Shown piece by piece: positions 9,298 through 18,633 of a stretch of DNA of 64,000 nucleotides; within the stretch, counting starts at the first letter, position 1; every line of letters begins with the position of its first letter. This DNA comes from Robertkochia aurantiaca (GTDB lineage Bacteria > Bacteroidota > Bacteroidia > Flavobacteriales > Flavobacteriaceae). The position numbers and the translations under genes were made by a program. The stretch spans positions 1 through 64,000 of the forward strand of contig NZ_JAINZS010000003.1 of NCBI RefSeq assembly GCF_020166495.1, in the 5' to 3' direction. The notes under the pieces were generated by a model. It made no database searches and had not been told where the DNA came from. It saw only the letters and a program-made list of their open reading frames with translations.

Positions 9298-10251
9298 TTA
9301 CTCACTGTATACGCCCATATCTGCGTATTTTTCCATACGGTTGGCAACGAGCTTTTCTGGTGATAACTTTTTAAGTTCCTCGTAAGTTTTCATGATCTCC
9401 TTCTCTACCGTTCTAAAGGTAAGTTCACGGTTGGCATGAGCACCTCCGAGAGGTTCTTTTACGATATCATCGACCAGGTGCAGCTTTTTCATATCCTTTG
9501 CAGTAAGCTTGAGCGCGTCTGCCGCCTGCTCCTTATATTCCCAGCTACGCCAGAGAATAGAAGAACAGGATTCAGGAGAGATCACAGAATACCAGGTATT
9601 CTCCAGCATCAAAACTTTATCACCCACTCCAATCCCGAGAGCTCCTCCTGAAGCACCTTCACCGATGATCAATACGATGATCGGCACTTTAAGGCGTGTC
9701 ATTTCCAAAATATTACGGGCGATCGCTTCTCCTTGTCCGCGTTCCTCAGCCTCAATTCCGGGATAAGCACCGGGGGTATCGATCAGGGAAACTACAGGAA
9801 TACCGAATTTTTCGGCCATTTTCATAAGACGTAAGGCCTTGCGATATCCTTCGGGATTTGCCATTCCGAAATTACGGTACTGACGGGTCTTGGTATTATA
9901 TCCCTTTTGCTGCCCGATGAACATAAAGGTCTGATCGCCGATCTTTCCAAGTCCGCCGATCATGGCTTTGTCATCTTTCACGTTGCGGTCACCATGCAGT
10001 TCCAGCCAGCTGTCACCACAAATAGCCTTTATATAATCGAGGGTATAGGGACGTGAAGGGTGTCTTGATAGTTGCACCCGCTGCCAGGCAGTCAGGTTTT
10101 TATAGATTTCCTTTTTGGTCTTCTCCAATTTCTTTTCCAGTTGTTTACAGGTGTCGGTCACATCGACATCACTTTCTTTCCCAAGAACGACACACTTGTC
10201 TAACTGTTCTTCTAATTCTTTGATGGGTAACTCAAAATCCAGGTATTCCAT
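9298..10251 (-). CDS. accA: Acetyl-CoA carboxylase carboxyltransferase subunit alpha
   Basis: With AccD forms the carboxyltransferase that moves CO2 from biotin to acetyl-CoA, the first step of fatty acid synthesis. The 317 residues match AccA in length and order: N-terminal coiled helix ([15 protein letters not shown]), [36 protein letters not shown], and the crotonase-fold core [16 protein letters not shown] with [19 protein letters not shown]. Single gene between two terminated or separate units; accD is not in the window. Confidence 0.97.
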   Translation of the reverse strand: MEYLDFELPIKELEEQLDKCVVLGKESDVDVTDTCKQLEKKLEKTKKEIYKNLTAWQRVQLSRHPSRPYTLDYIKAICGDSWLELHGDRNVKDDKAMIGGLGKIGDQTFMFIGQQKGYNTKTRQYRNFGMANPEGYRKALRLMKMAEKFGIPVVSLIDTPGAYPGIEAEERGQGEAIARNILEMTRLKVPIIVLIIGEGASGGALGIGVGDKVLMLENTWYSVISPESCSSILWRSWEYKEQAADALKLTAKDMKKLHLVDDIVKEPLGGAHANRELTFRTVEKEIMKTYEELKKLSPEKLVANRMEKYADMGVYSE

Positions 10252-10281
10252 GCGTTTGATTTTTGTTACTTAAACAGGCTA

Positions 10282-10289
10282 CAAATATA
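10282..10289 (-). promoter_or_regulatory. -7 box of accA
   Basis: TATATTTG on the reverse strand, 31 nt before the accA ATG. No convincing -33 TTG at the right distance. Confidence 0.45.
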
Positions 10290-10299
10290 AAATATTATA

Positions 10300-11202
10300 C
10301 TAATCGACCCCTTTCAGAGCTCTTTTTCTTTTACCCCGGTTTTTTAATATCCCGTTACTTATCACCGTGGCAAAAATAACCAGCGCCCCAAGATAGAATT
10401 GCCCGTCCATCTGCTCCTTGTCACCAAGAATGATAAACGCCAGCATTATCCCGTAGACCGGCTCCATATTGATGGTGAGCATGACGGTGTAAGGACTGAT
10501 ATATTTCATGACCTTTACCGAGGCGATAAAGGCATAGGCCGTACAAAAGGTCGCCAGCAGTAAGAGGTAGGTCCAGTCTGAAGCAGAAATGCTGAAGAAG
10601 TCTCCTCCAAGCCCTCCGGTAAGCAGCAGGTAGATACTTAAAAAAATCACGCCTCCTCCCAATTCATATAAGGATATAACAGAAGGACGGTAGGCTTTTG
10701 CCAGTTTACCGTTTATAAGTGAGAAAACGGCCGACAGGAATGCTGATATCAGTGCCAGAATAATACCTTCGACATAGGCACGTTGCACATTAAAAATCAT
10801 GTACAGCCCTGCGATCACGATCAAACCGAAGAATATCTCATACCAGATAACCTTTCGCTTATACCAGAAAGGCTCCAGCAAAGCCGTGAAAAATGCCCCC
10901 GTGGAAACGGTTGCAAGGGTAACCGATACATTAGACACCTTAATGGCTTTAAAAAAGGTGATCCAATGAAGAGCGATCACCACCCCGGCAAGCAGGAGGA
11001 CAAAAAAAGTCTTCCTGGGCACCTTTACCCTGAACTTACTAATTCTGATATAGAAAGCAATAAAAATGGTAGCCAGGGCCATTCTGAACCATACCAGGGG
11101 AACTGCATCAACGGTGATCAGTGCACCCAGAACTGCCGTAAACCCCCAGATAAAAACTATGAAATGAAGATGGAGGTAATTTCTTAATTTATCGTTTGGC
11201 AT
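10300..11202 (-). CDS. EamA/DMT family permease
   Basis: Inner-membrane transporter of the drug/metabolite superfamily; substrate unknown. The 300-residue protein has about ten hydrophobic segments in two five-helix halves, with the EamA motifs FIWGFTAVLGALI at the start and an inner WITFFKAIKVSNVSVTLATV block. It ends in a basic tail (KNRGKRKRALKG), giving cytoplasmic termini. The start overlaps the lptG 3' end by 14 nt, so it is translated as third gene of tgt-lptG-EamA. Confidence 0.88.
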   Translation of the reverse strand: MPNDKLRNYLHLHFIVFIWGFTAVLGALITVDAVPLVWFRMALATIFIAFYIRISKFRVKVPRKTFFVLLLAGVVIALHWITFFKAIKVSNVSVTLATVSTGAFFTALLEPFWYKRKVIWYEIFFGLIVIAGLYMIFNVQRAYVEGIILALISAFLSAVFSLINGKLAKAYRPSVISLYELGGGVIFLSIYLLLTGGLGGDFFSISASDWTYLLLLATFCTAYAFIASVKVMKYISPYTVMLTINMEPVYGIMLAFIILGDKEQMDGQFYLGALVIFATVISNGILKNRGKRKRALKGVD

Positions 11203-12268
11203 TTTTCAACATATAAACCGCGATAAAACTGAAAATGATATTGGGTAACGATACTGCCAGTAATGGGGAAAAACTGGATCGGCTGGCGATAATAGCGAAC
11301 ACCTTGTCAAAAAAGATAAAGACAAAGGCAAGTGCGATACCCAGGGCGAGATTAACCCCCATGCCTCCTCGCCTTTTCATAGAGGAAACAGCAACAGCGA
11401 TAATCGTGAGTATAAATGCAGAGATCGGAAGGCTCCACCTTTTATATTTCACAATCAGGTAACGGTTTATATTGGGAGAGCCTTTTTTGCGCTGTTCCTC
11501 GATAAAACGATTCAGCTCGAAAAGGTTCTTTGTTTCTGCCACATACGACACCGGCGTCAGGTCGTCGAGCTTGAATGGAAAAATGGTGTCATGTCTGCGT
11601 TTGGTGATCAGACTGTCATCATCTGTCCCCACGAATCGCTTGGTATAGGCCGCCATACGATACAGACTGTCTTCTTCCACCCATCGAATAGAACTGGCCG
11701 TTATCTTATACTCCAGTTCCGTTCCGTTAAAATGCTCCAAAGCAAAATTGAAACCCGTTTTCGTACTCGGGGTAAAACTGCTTACATAGATGTAATCATT
11801 GTCATTGATCTGAGTAAAGACCTTGTTGGTTTCCCGGTCCTTATCCCTTCCGCCCTTGAGATATTTAATCTTAAAATCATTATATCCCTCACTGGCTTCA
11901 GGTACGATGAACATTCCCATCACAAAGGTGAAGACCGCGATCAGCGAAGCACCGATCAAATAGGGCCTCAAAAAACGCCAGAAGGAAATACCCGAGCTCA
12001 GAATTGCTATGATCTCAGTATTATTAGCCAGCTTGGAGGTAAACCAGATAATGGAAAGAAAAAGGAATATCGGAAACAGAAGATTGGCAAAATAAAAGGT
12101 GAAATCTATATAGTATTGAAAGATCTCTGCCTGTGGAGCCTCATTCCTGATCATCTTATCGACCTTTTCAGAAACGTCGACCATGATCCCTATTGGAACG
12201 AAAAGCAGGATCATTGCAAAAAAAGTGATCAGATACTTCTTTAATATGTACAGGTCAATGATTTTCAA
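11189..12268 (-). CDS. LptF/LptG family permease (LPS export)
   Basis: Membrane component of the Lpt machine that pulls LPS from the inner membrane to the bridge. The 359 residues start with the family motif IIDLYILKKYLITFF, followed by three N-terminal membrane helices, a long periplasmic beta-jellyroll region (about 120-255), and three C-terminal helices (SAFILTIIAVAVSSM, MGVNLALGIALAFVFI, last helix to the end). Which of LptF or LptG it is cannot be decided by eye. Lies 1 nt after tgt and overlaps the next gene. Confidence 0.9.
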   Translation of the reverse strand: MKIIDLYILKKYLITFFAMILLFVPIGIMVDVSEKVDKMIRNEAPQAEIFQYYIDFTFYFANLLFPIFLFLSIIWFTSKLANNTEIIAILSSGISFWRFLRPYLIGASLIAVFTFVMGMFIVPEASEGYNDFKIKYLKGGRDKDRETNKVFTQINDNDYIYVSSFTPSTKTGFNFALEHFNGTELEYKITASSIRWVEEDSLYRMAAYTKRFVGTDDDSLITKRRHDTIFPFKLDDLTPVSYVAETKNLFELNRFIEEQRKKGSPNINRYLIVKYKRWSLPISAFILTIIAVAVSSMKRRGGMGVNLALGIALAFVFIFFDKVFAIIASRSSFSPLLAVSLPNIIFSFIAVYMLKNAKR

Positions 12269-12269
12269 C

Positions 12270-13400
12270 TTACAGCCTTTTATCCATTTGTTTTACCATG
12301 GTATTTTTCCATTGCAGGAAATCTCCTGCTAAGATATGTTTTCTTGCCTCCCGCACCAACCACAGGTAAAAGCCCAGGTTATGAATCGTAGCGATCTGCT
12401 TCCCCAGGTACTCATTCGCAGCGAACAAATGACGCAGATACGCTTTTGAATAATAGGTGTCTACAAAGGTGATTCCCATTTCATCGATGGGCGAAAAATC
12501 ATCCTCCCATTTTTTATTCTTTATATTGATAGTACCTTCAGCCGTGAAAAGCATTCCGTTACGGGCATTCCGGGTAGGCATCACACAGTCGAACATATCA
12601 ACCCCAAGTGCGATGTTCTCCAATATGTTAATCGGCGTACCCACCCCCATCAGGTACCTCGGCTTATCTTCCGGCAGAATCTCACACACAACCTCGGTCA
12701 TACCGTACATCTCTTCAGCAGGCTCTCCGACAGAAAGTCCTCCGATCGCATTTCCTTCTGCCCCGGCATTGGCAATATATTCGGCAGACTGCCTTCTCAG
12801 ATCTTTATAGGTAGACCCCTGTACGATCGGAAACAAGGTCTGCTCATAACCATATTTGGCCGGAGTATCAGCAAATCGCTTCATACAACGATCCAGCCAT
12901 CTGTGGGTCATATGCATCGATCTTTTTGCATAGTTATAATCACAGGGGTAAGGGGTACATTCGTCAAAAGCCATGATAATATCGGCACCTATGGTACGCT
13001 GAATATCCATGACATTTTCAGGAGTAAAGACATGATACGAACCATCGATATGACTTTTGAATTTCACTCCTTCTTCCTTTATCTTCCTGTTGGCCGACAA
13101 AGAGTATACCTGATACCCTCCGCTGTCGGTGAGAATGTTGCGATCCCAGTTCATAAACTTGTGCAAACCGCCTGCGGCTTCAAGTATCTGGGTCTTGGGT
13201 CTCAGGTACAGGTGATAGGTATTCCCTAAAATAATATCGGGATTGATATCTTCTTTCAATTCGCGCTGATGCACCCCTTTTACCGAAGCTACCGTACCCA
13301 CGGGCATAAAGATCGGAGTTTCAATAGCTCCGTGATCTGTGGTAATAGTACCCGCACGGGCTTTAGATAGAGGGTCACTGTGATGTAGGGTGAATTTCAT
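12270..13400 (-). CDS. tgt: Queuine tRNA-ribosyltransferase
   Basis: Exchanges guanine 34 of GUN anticodons for the queuine precursor. The 376 residues carry the hallmarks: IILGNTYHLYLRP, the active-site region LTDSGGYQVYSL with catalytic Asp, GADIIMAFDECTPYP, AIGGLSVGEP, and VDMFDCVMPTRNARNG with the second Asp. The expected zinc-site CxCxxC is not seen in its standard form: the C-terminal segment reads NIKNKKWEDDFSPIDE where typical Tgts have cysteines, so this copy is of the zinc-less Bacteroidota type or has lost the site. First gene of a three-gene operon. Confidence 0.93.
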   Translation of the reverse strand: MKFTLHHSDPLSKARAGTITTDHGAIETPIFMPVGTVASVKGVHQRELKEDINPDIILGNTYHLYLRPKTQILEAAGGLHKFMNWDRNILTDSGGYQVYSLSANRKIKEEGVKFKSHIDGSYHVFTPENVMDIQRTIGADIIMAFDECTPYPCDYNYAKRSMHMTHRWLDRCMKRFADTPAKYGYEQTLFPIVQGSTYKDLRRQSAEYIANAGAEGNAIGGLSVGEPAEEMYGMTEVVCEILPEDKPRYLMGVGTPINILENIALGVDMFDCVMPTRNARNGMLFTAEGTINIKNKKWEDDFSPIDEMGITFVDTYYSKAYLRHLFAANEYLGKQIATIHNLGFYLWLVREARKHILAGDFLQWKNTMVKQMDKRL

Positions 13401-13419
13401 CCTGCTGTTTTTCGGTTGG

Positions 13420-13427
13420 CAAATATA
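13420..13427 (-). promoter_or_regulatory. -7 box of the tgt operon
   Basis: TATATTTG on the reverse strand 20 nt before the tgt ATG. A TTG at the exact -33 distance is not seen. Confidence 0.5.
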
Positions 13428-13507
13428 ATCAACTTATGGTTGAACCCGGACCTACTATCTGATAAAACTATGGTCTGTCGCCACATAAAAAAGTCTGATT
13501 GAATGCT

Positions 13508-13537
13508 TTGCGGGAGAAGGCTAATCGTGTATTTTTG
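13508..13537 (+). promoter_or_regulatory. Promoter of the transketolase genes
   Basis: TTG (13508-13510), 19 nt, TATTTTTG (13530-13537), a full match to the Bacteroidota pattern, 26 nt before the start codon. Divergent from the tgt promoter. Confidence 0.75.
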
Positions 13538-13562
13538 CCACGGATTTTAATTTTCTAAACAC

Positions 13563-14408
13563 ATGCCAGATACACAACAATTAAAAGACCTAACCGTTCA
13601 GGTTCGCCGTGACATTCTTCGAATGGTTCACGCTGTAAATTCAGGCCATCCTGGCGGTTCTCTGGGTTGTACCGAGTTTTTTGTAGCCATGTATAATGAG
13701 ATCATGGAACTTAAGGATGAGTTCCATATGGATGGAAAAGACGAAGACGTCTTCATTCTTTCTAATGGTCACATCTCACCGGTATTTTACAGCGTACTAG
13801 CCCGTCGCGGATATTTCCCGGTCGAGGAACTCAAAACATTCAGAAAGATCAACTCCAGACTGCAGGGTCACCCCACCACTCACGAAGGTTTACCAGGTGT
13901 TCGAATCGCATCAGGATCTCTGGGTCAGGGAATGTCTGTGGCTCTTGGCATTGCTCTTGGAAAAAAACTGAATAATGACGATCATCTTGTTTACAGCCTT
14001 CATGGTGATGGCGAGCTGCAGGAAGGACAGAACTGGGAAGCCATCATGTTCGCAGCAGGAAACAAGGTCGATAATATAGTAGCCACGGTCGACTACAACG
14101 GTCAGCAGATCGATGGCTCAACCGATAATGTACTTCCTCTTGGAGATCTGAAAGCCAAATTCGAATCATTCGGATGGGATGTAATGGAGATCAAAGAAGG
14201 GAACGACCTCGGGGCGATCATCGAAGGAATGAAAGAAGCCAAGTCCCGAACAGGCAAAGGAAAGCCGGTGGCAGTTTTACTTCACACTGTCATGGGTAAC
14301 GGAGTAGATTTCATGATGCACACTCATGCATGGCACGGAAAAGCTCCCAACGATGAACAGCTTGCAACAGCTCTGGAACAAAATCCCGAAACGCTCGGAG
14401 ATTATTGA
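13563..14408 (+). CDS. Transketolase, N-terminal subunit
   Basis: Thiamine-diphosphate-binding half of a split transketolase in the non-oxidative pentose phosphate pathway. The 281 residues include AVNSGHPGGSLGCTEFF, ILSNGHISPVFYSVL, HPTTHEGLPGVRIASGSLGQG, and the ThDP motif GDGELQEGQNWEAIMFA (GDG to N). The separate C-terminal half starts 51 nt downstream. Two-gene transketolases of this type are usual in many Bacteroidota and archaea. Confidence 0.95.
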   Translation: MPDTQQLKDLTVQVRRDILRMVHAVNSGHPGGSLGCTEFFVAMYNEIMELKDEFHMDGKDEDVFILSNGHISPVFYSVLARRGYFPVEELKTFRKINSRLQGHPTTHEGLPGVRIASGSLGQGMSVALGIALGKKLNNDDHLVYSLHGDGELQEGQNWEAIMFAAGNKVDNIVATVDYNGQQIDGSTDNVLPLGDLKAKFESFGWDVMEIKEGNDLGAIIEGMKEAKSRTGKGKPVAVLLHTVMGNGVDFMMHTHAWHGKAPNDEQLATALEQNPETLGDY

Positions 14409-14459
14409 TCATCGAACCCCTTTAAACCGAAAGTCACTCAGACTCCTTAAACAAAGAAC

Positions 14460-15413
14460 ATGAAGAAATACACATATACAGACAAAAAAGATACCCGTAG
14501 CGGTTTCGGAGCAGGTCTAACCGAACTTGGACGTAAAAACCCGAACGTGGTAGCCCTGTGTGCCGATCTGACCGGATCACTGAAAATGGATGAATTCGCT
14601 GAAGAGAATCCCGAAAGATTCTTCCAGGTGGGGATCGCAGAGGCCAATATGATGGGGCTTGCTGCCGGTTTAACCATAGGAGGCAAAATACCTTTCACAG
14701 GAACCTTCGCTAACTTTTCTACCGGAAGGGTATACGACCAGATCAGGCAATCGATCGCTTACTCAGACAAAAATGTAAAGATCTGCGCTTCGCATGCCGG
14801 ACTCACCCTTGGGGAAGACGGAGCGACTCACCAGATACTGGAAGATATCGGGTTGATGAAGATGCTGCCGGGAATGACCGTTATCAACACCTGTGACTTC
14901 AACCAGACCAAAGCGGCAACCCTGGCCATCGCTGAGCATGAAGGGCCGGTATACCTGAGATTCGGGCGTCCTAAAGTACCTAACTTCACTCCGGAGAATC
15001 AGAACTTTGAGATTGGGAAAGCCATCATGCTTAATGAAGGTAAAGATGTGACTATCATCGCAACAGGTCACCTGGTATGGGAAGCTATCGAGGCCGGTGA
15101 GAAACTTGCCGAGCAAGGGATCGAGGCTGAGATCATTAACATTCACACCATCAAGCCGATCGACAGAGAAGCAATATTGACCTCTGCCGCAAAAACAGGA
15201 TGTGTGGTTACTGCTGAAGAGCACAACTTCCTCGGTGGTCTTGGCGAAAGCGTTGCCCGCGTACTGGCAGAAGAAAGGCCCACTCCACAGGAGTTCATCG
15301 CTACTCAGGATACTTTCGGAGAAAGCGGAACCCCTGAACAACTGATGGAAAAGTATGGTCTGAACAGTGATAATATCGTAAAAGCGGCATTAAAAGCCAT
15401 CGAAAGAAAATAA
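14460..15413 (+). CDS. Transketolase, C-terminal subunit
   Basis: Pyrimidine-binding and C-terminal halves of the split transketolase. The 317 residues show [19 protein letters not shown], the catalytic glutamate region [18 protein letters not shown], the loop [15 protein letters not shown], and the transketolase C domain with TVITAEEH-like [18 protein letters not shown]. Pairs with the preceding gene, with which it is cotranscribed (51 nt gap). Confidence 0.95.
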   Translation: MKKYTYTDKKDTRSGFGAGLTELGRKNPNVVALCADLTGSLKMDEFAEENPERFFQVGIAEANMMGLAAGLTIGGKIPFTGTFANFSTGRVYDQIRQSIAYSDKNVKICASHAGLTLGEDGATHQILEDIGLMKMLPGMTVINTCDFNQTKAATLAIAEHEGPVYLRFGRPKVPNFTPENQNFEIGKAIMLNEGKDVTIIATGHLVWEAIEAGEKLAEQGIEAEIINIHTIKPIDREAILTSAAKTGCVVTAEEHNFLGGLGESVARVLAEERPTPQEFIATQDTFGESGTPEQLMEKYGLNSDNIVKAALKAIERK

Positions 15414-15465
15414 TTCTGGCTTTTTGTTGTTTACCTTTACACGAAACAACATTAAAATCAGAATT

Positions 15466-16062
15466 ATGAAACATTTCATCACGGCAGCCTTGCTGCTTTT
15501 CGGTTTTGCGGTTTCAGCCCAATCAGGCAGTGGCTTCGGAATTAAAGGCGGACTGAATTTCAGTTCCAACGGAACGGCCATTACCGATATAGGAGAGAAC
15601 ATAAGCGAAATCGGATCCGACACACAAACAGGCTTTCACCTGGGAGTTTTTGCCAAACTCGGGGGTGAGGGCCTTTTTTACTTCAGGCCGGAACTCATCT
15701 ATACCAAGACCAATTCGAATTATGATTCGAACAATCTGAATGCTGATCTTTCGATCTCCAAGTTAGATGTACCTGCCCTTGTTGGTTTAAACCTGATCGG
15801 CCCTCTGCATATTTTTGCAGGTCCGAGTTTCCAGCTGATCCTGGACACCGATCTGGAAGACATTGAACTGGAAGACGCAGAGAACGATTTCACAGTAGGA
15901 CTGCATTTCGGCGCAGGAGTCAATCTGGGGAAGTGGGGTGTTGACCTCAGGTATGAAAGAGGGCTCAGCAGTAATGAAGCTGAATTTGCAGGGCTTAATG
16001 AAGGAAGGGTAGACACCCGGCCGTCTCAGCTTATCCTGAGCGCAGCCTATAAATTCTTTTAA
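15466..16062 (+). CDS. Outer-membrane beta-barrel protein (porin-like)
   Basis: A 198-residue exported protein with a signal peptide (MKHFITAALLLFGFAVSAQS) and the Bacteroidota OMP-beta-brl start GFGIKGGLNFSS. Alternating hydrophobic strands follow and the protein ends in AAYKFF, a terminal aromatic typical for BAM-recognised barrels. The size predicts an eight-stranded barrel. The ATG at 15466 is chosen because it begins the signal peptide; the frame is open 42 nt further up. The function is unknown. It lies 52 nt after the transketolase stop. Confidence 0.88.
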   Translation: MKHFITAALLLFGFAVSAQSGSGFGIKGGLNFSSNGTAITDIGENISEIGSDTQTGFHLGVFAKLGGEGLFYFRPELIYTKTNSNYDSNNLNADLSISKLDVPALVGLNLIGPLHIFAGPSFQLILDTDLEDIELEDAENDFTVGLHFGAGVNLGKWGVDLRYERGLSSNEAEFAGLNEGRVDTRPSQLILSAAYKFF

Positions 16063-16087
16063 TCTGCTGCGACAAACCTGAAGAATC

Positions 16088-16120
16088 AAAAAAGGCCCGG
16101 TGAAACACCGGGCCTTTTTT
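16088..16120. terminator. Bidirectional terminator
   Basis: AAAAAAGGCCCGGTG-A-CACCGGGCCTTTTTT type hairpin with T-runs on both strands, placed between the convergent barrel-protein and FKBP genes. Confidence 0.92.
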
Positions 16121-16137
16121 CATGTATTATTTCAGAT

Positions 16138-17091
16138 CTATGAGGATCCGGGAACTTTCGGCCATTCAGGGTCAAGGTAATCAGGAGTACCGTCTCCGTT
16201 ACTGTCGTCTACTACCCCATCACCATCTGCATCGTATTCAAATTCTGTGAGTATCCCATCACCATCGTCATCGGCATCTTCAAAATTCGCGAGTCCGTCA
16301 TCATCGGTGTCATCATTTCTTGGGTTCCCGTCACCATCGACATCCTCCAGGTGCGACGGAATTCCGTCAGGTGCAGGTGTCTGGGTTGTGGGAGATGTTC
16401 TGATGAAATCCTGATCAACATCTTCCAGCGAAAAAAGAGAGGTTCGGAAGATCAGCGGACTATAGGAAGGAATACCCGGTCTGGCATCGCTGAAATAACC
16501 CAGGCCGGAAGGTATAAATACCGCACCGATCCCATAATCGTCATTCCAGTTTACGGTTCCGTCTGCATTTTCAGTAAAGCCACTGCTTACCCCCAGGTTG
16601 GGAAACAACTCTGCATAACCCCTGATTACCCCCAGGGTGGTGAAAAAGGTTTCAGTAACAGAACTGTCGAAAGAATTTCCGTTCAGCAGATTCCCAAAGT
16701 AGTTTACCACTACCCCATGACCTAACTGAGGCTTTTCTCCTATACCTTCACGGGCCACCAGAAAATACAGCGTATGATCAACACTGCGTCCATCACCGGT
16801 TCGAACCGGGATCACTTTTGTTGATACCTGCTCTATCATCGGTGTTTTACCGGCATTCGGGCCTGCTATGGTATCAAATACGATTTTATTGTCAAAATCT
16901 GCCGGGGGATTGGCAAATTCTTCATAGTTATAAAAGTGTGTACTCAGATAAGAGCGAATCTCGGCATCGTCTTCAAGGGCTACTTCAGCTGCATCTCTGA
17001 TCTCGATCCTTTGCGTATCATCATCATTACTACAGGCTGTAAAAATCAGGGATCCCACTAAAATCACCCCTGCTTGCTTAAGGTTAATCAT
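16138..17091 (-). CDS. FKBP-type prolyl isomerase lipoprotein with C-terminal Asp-rich repeats
   Basis: A 317-residue exported lipoprotein: the signal ends in VGSLIFTACSND (lipobox Cys about 20) and an acidic stretch. Residues about 90-240 form an FKBP-like domain (GHGVVVNYFGNLLNG, SFDSSV). From about residue 243 there are repeated DxDGDG-type segments (DVDGDGNPRNDDTDDDGL, DADDDGDGIL, DADGDGVVDD) that look like thrombospondin type 3 calcium-binding repeats. Likely acts on exported proteins at the cell surface or periplasm. The FKBP active-site residues look degenerate, so catalysis is uncertain. Confidence 0.85.
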   Translation of the reverse strand: MINLKQAGVILVGSLIFTACSNDDDTQRIEIRDAAEVALEDDAEIRSYLSTHFYNYEEFANPPADFDNKIVFDTIAGPNAGKTPMIEQVSTKVIPVRTGDGRSVDHTLYFLVAREGIGEKPQLGHGVVVNYFGNLLNGNSFDSSVTETFFTTLGVIRGYAELFPNLGVSSGFTENADGTVNWNDDYGIGAVFIPSGLGYFSDARPGIPSYSPLIFRTSLFSLEDVDQDFIRTSPTTQTPAPDGIPSHLEDVDGDGNPRNDDTDDDGLANFEDADDDGDGILTEFEYDADGDGVVDDSNGDGTPDYLDPEWPKVPGSS

Positions 17092-17128
17092 TACTCCAAA
17101 TTTAAGTGCGCAAGATAGTATTTTCCTG

Positions 17129-17136
17129 TATTTTTG
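17129..17136 (+). promoter_or_regulatory. -7 box of the S4/methyltransferase/PRT operon
   Basis: TATTTTTG 33 nt before the S4 gene ATG; -33 not clear. Confidence 0.45.
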
Positions 17137-17168
17137 TTGGGACCCTTAACGTTTTTTTGAGTTGAACT

Positions 17169-17546
17169 ATGCGAATAGACAAGTATTTATGGAGCGTACG
17201 TTATTACAAAACCCGAAGCAAAGCAACAGATGCCTGTAAGAAAGGTCATATCAAAGTCGGTGAACAGCCGGTAAAACCTTCGAGAGAGGTGTATCCGGGA
17301 GATCACATTCTCGTTCGAAAGAACCAGATCGATTACCAGCTGGAAGTACTCGACCTTCCTCCTAACAGGGTTGGTGCCAAACTGGTCGATATTTACAGGA
17401 AAGACAATACCCCTAAAGAAGCTTTCGAACATTCTGAACTATTAAAATACTCGAAAGAATACTACCGGAAGAAAGGTACCGGAAGACCTACCAAAAAAGA
17501 CCGGAGAGATATTGACGATTACCTTGAAGACAGCGATACTCCATGA
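17169..17546 (+). CDS. S4-domain RNA-binding protein (Hsp15-like)
   Basis: A 125-residue protein whose first about 60 residues are an S4 RNA-binding domain (MRIDKYLWSVRYYKTRSKAT, CKKGHIKVGEQPVKPSREV, GDHILVRK), followed by a basic tail (RKKGTGRPTKKDRRDIDDY). By family, it binds nascent-chain-carrying 50S subunits or other structured RNA. First gene of a three-gene unit, overlapping the next by 4 nt (ATGA). Confidence 0.9.
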   Translation: MRIDKYLWSVRYYKTRSKATDACKKGHIKVGEQPVKPSREVYPGDHILVRKNQIDYQLEVLDLPPNRVGAKLVDIYRKDNTPKEAFEHSELLKYSKEYYRKKGTGRPTKKDRRDIDDYLEDSDTP

Positions 17547-18133
17547 AGAATCTCAACGCTTCCTACTGGGAAAATCGCTACCAGGCACAGGATACTCCAT
17601 GGGATATCGGATATGCCGCCACTCCCCTGGTGCATTTTATAGACGGCCTGCAAAACAAAGATATTAAGATCTTGATCCCGGGCGCCGGAAATGCCCATGA
17701 GGCTCTTTATTGCCGGGAAAGCGGTTTCAGGAAAACCTATGTACTTGATTTTGCATCCCGACCGCTGGAGAACCTCAAAGAAAAAGCGCCCGATTTTCCC
17801 GGGGAACAACTTATTCAAAAAGACTTTTTCGAACTTGAAGACCAATTTGACCTGATACTGGAACAAACCTTTTTCTGTGCCATCGACCCGGGAAAAAGAT
17901 CGGCTTATGCTGAAAAAATGGCGTCACTGCTTACCCCGGGAGGTTGCCTGGCAGGACTGTTCTTCGAATTTCCACTTACCGAAACAGGTCCGCCATTCGG
18001 CGGTCACCGAACCGAATACGAACAATACTTCAAACCTTACTTTACCATAAAAAAGATGGAACGGTGTTATAATTCGATCGCCCCTAGAATGGGTAAGGAA
18101 CTCTTTTTTATCTTTGAAAAAAAACAGGCATGA
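17543..18133 (+). CDS. SAM-dependent methyltransferase, thiopurine methyltransferase family
   Basis: A 196-residue TPMT-family protein: YWENRYQAQDTPWDIGYAA at the N terminus, the SAM motif ILIPGAGNAHEALY, a second motif YVLDFASRPLENL, and FDLILEQTFFCAIDP. By family it transfers methyl groups to thiols, halides or similar small nucleophiles; the natural substrate cannot be read. Start overlaps the S4 stop and its stop overlaps the next start, both as ATGA, so translation is coupled. Confidence 0.88.
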   Translation: MKNLNASYWENRYQAQDTPWDIGYAATPLVHFIDGLQNKDIKILIPGAGNAHEALYCRESGFRKTYVLDFASRPLENLKEKAPDFPGEQLIQKDFFELEDQFDLILEQTFFCAIDPGKRSAYAEKMASLLTPGGCLAGLFFEFPLTETGPPFGGHRTEYEQYFKPYFTIKKMERCYNSIAPRMGKELFFIFEKKQA

Positions 18134-18633
18134 CAGCTTCCAAGAATAAAATACTAGGCCACCGGGAAATAGAACATAAGATCAGGCGAATCGCCTATCA
18201 GATCTACGAGACTTTCGTAGAGGAAGATGAGATCATTATTGCCGGAATTCAGAAAGGCGGATTCGAACTGGCCAAGCAGATCATGGCTGCATTTAATGAC
18301 ATCTCCCCTATCAAAACCGTGTTATGCGAGGTAACCATGAATAAGGAAGATCTGTTACAAACCCCTGAGCTGTCTCTTGATGAATCTGCTTACAGAAACA
18401 AATCTGTGGTTCTGGTCGATGATGTTCTGAACTCAGGAGCTACGCTGATCTATGCCGTAAGACATTTCCTGGAAGTGCCGTTACACAAATTCAAAACAGC
18501 CGTACTTGTCGACAGAAATCATAAACGTTACCCTGTAAAGGCCGACTTTAAAGGCATTTCCCTTTCCACTTCCTTACGGGAACACGTTACTGTCGATTTC
18601 ACAGAGAATGATTTTGCAGTGTACCTGAACTAA
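18130..18633 (+). CDS. Phosphoribosyltransferase (PyrR/Hpt-like)
   Basis: A 167-residue type I PRTase with the PRPP loop VVLVDDVLNSGATLIYAV and the flexible loop region. PyrR is the closest match by layout (IAYQIYETFVEEDEIIIAGIQKGG), but PyrR-type attenuation targets are not visible near pyr genes here, so a salvage function is equally possible. Third gene of the S4 unit. The stop codon overlaps the convergent aroK stop (18630-18633). Confidence 0.85.
   Translation: MTASKNKILGHREIEHKIRRIAYQIYETFVEEDEIIIAGIQKGGFELAKQIMAAFNDISPIKTVLCEVTMNKEDLLQTPELSLDESAYRNKSVVLVDDVLNSGATLIYAVRHFLEVPLHKFKTAVLVDRNHKRYPVKADFKGISLSTSLREHVTVDFTENDFAVYLN

Noticed and set aside
11591-12244. Open frame of 217 codons opposite lptG
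   Set aside because: Shadow of the permease gene on the other strand; no motifs, start signal or promoter.
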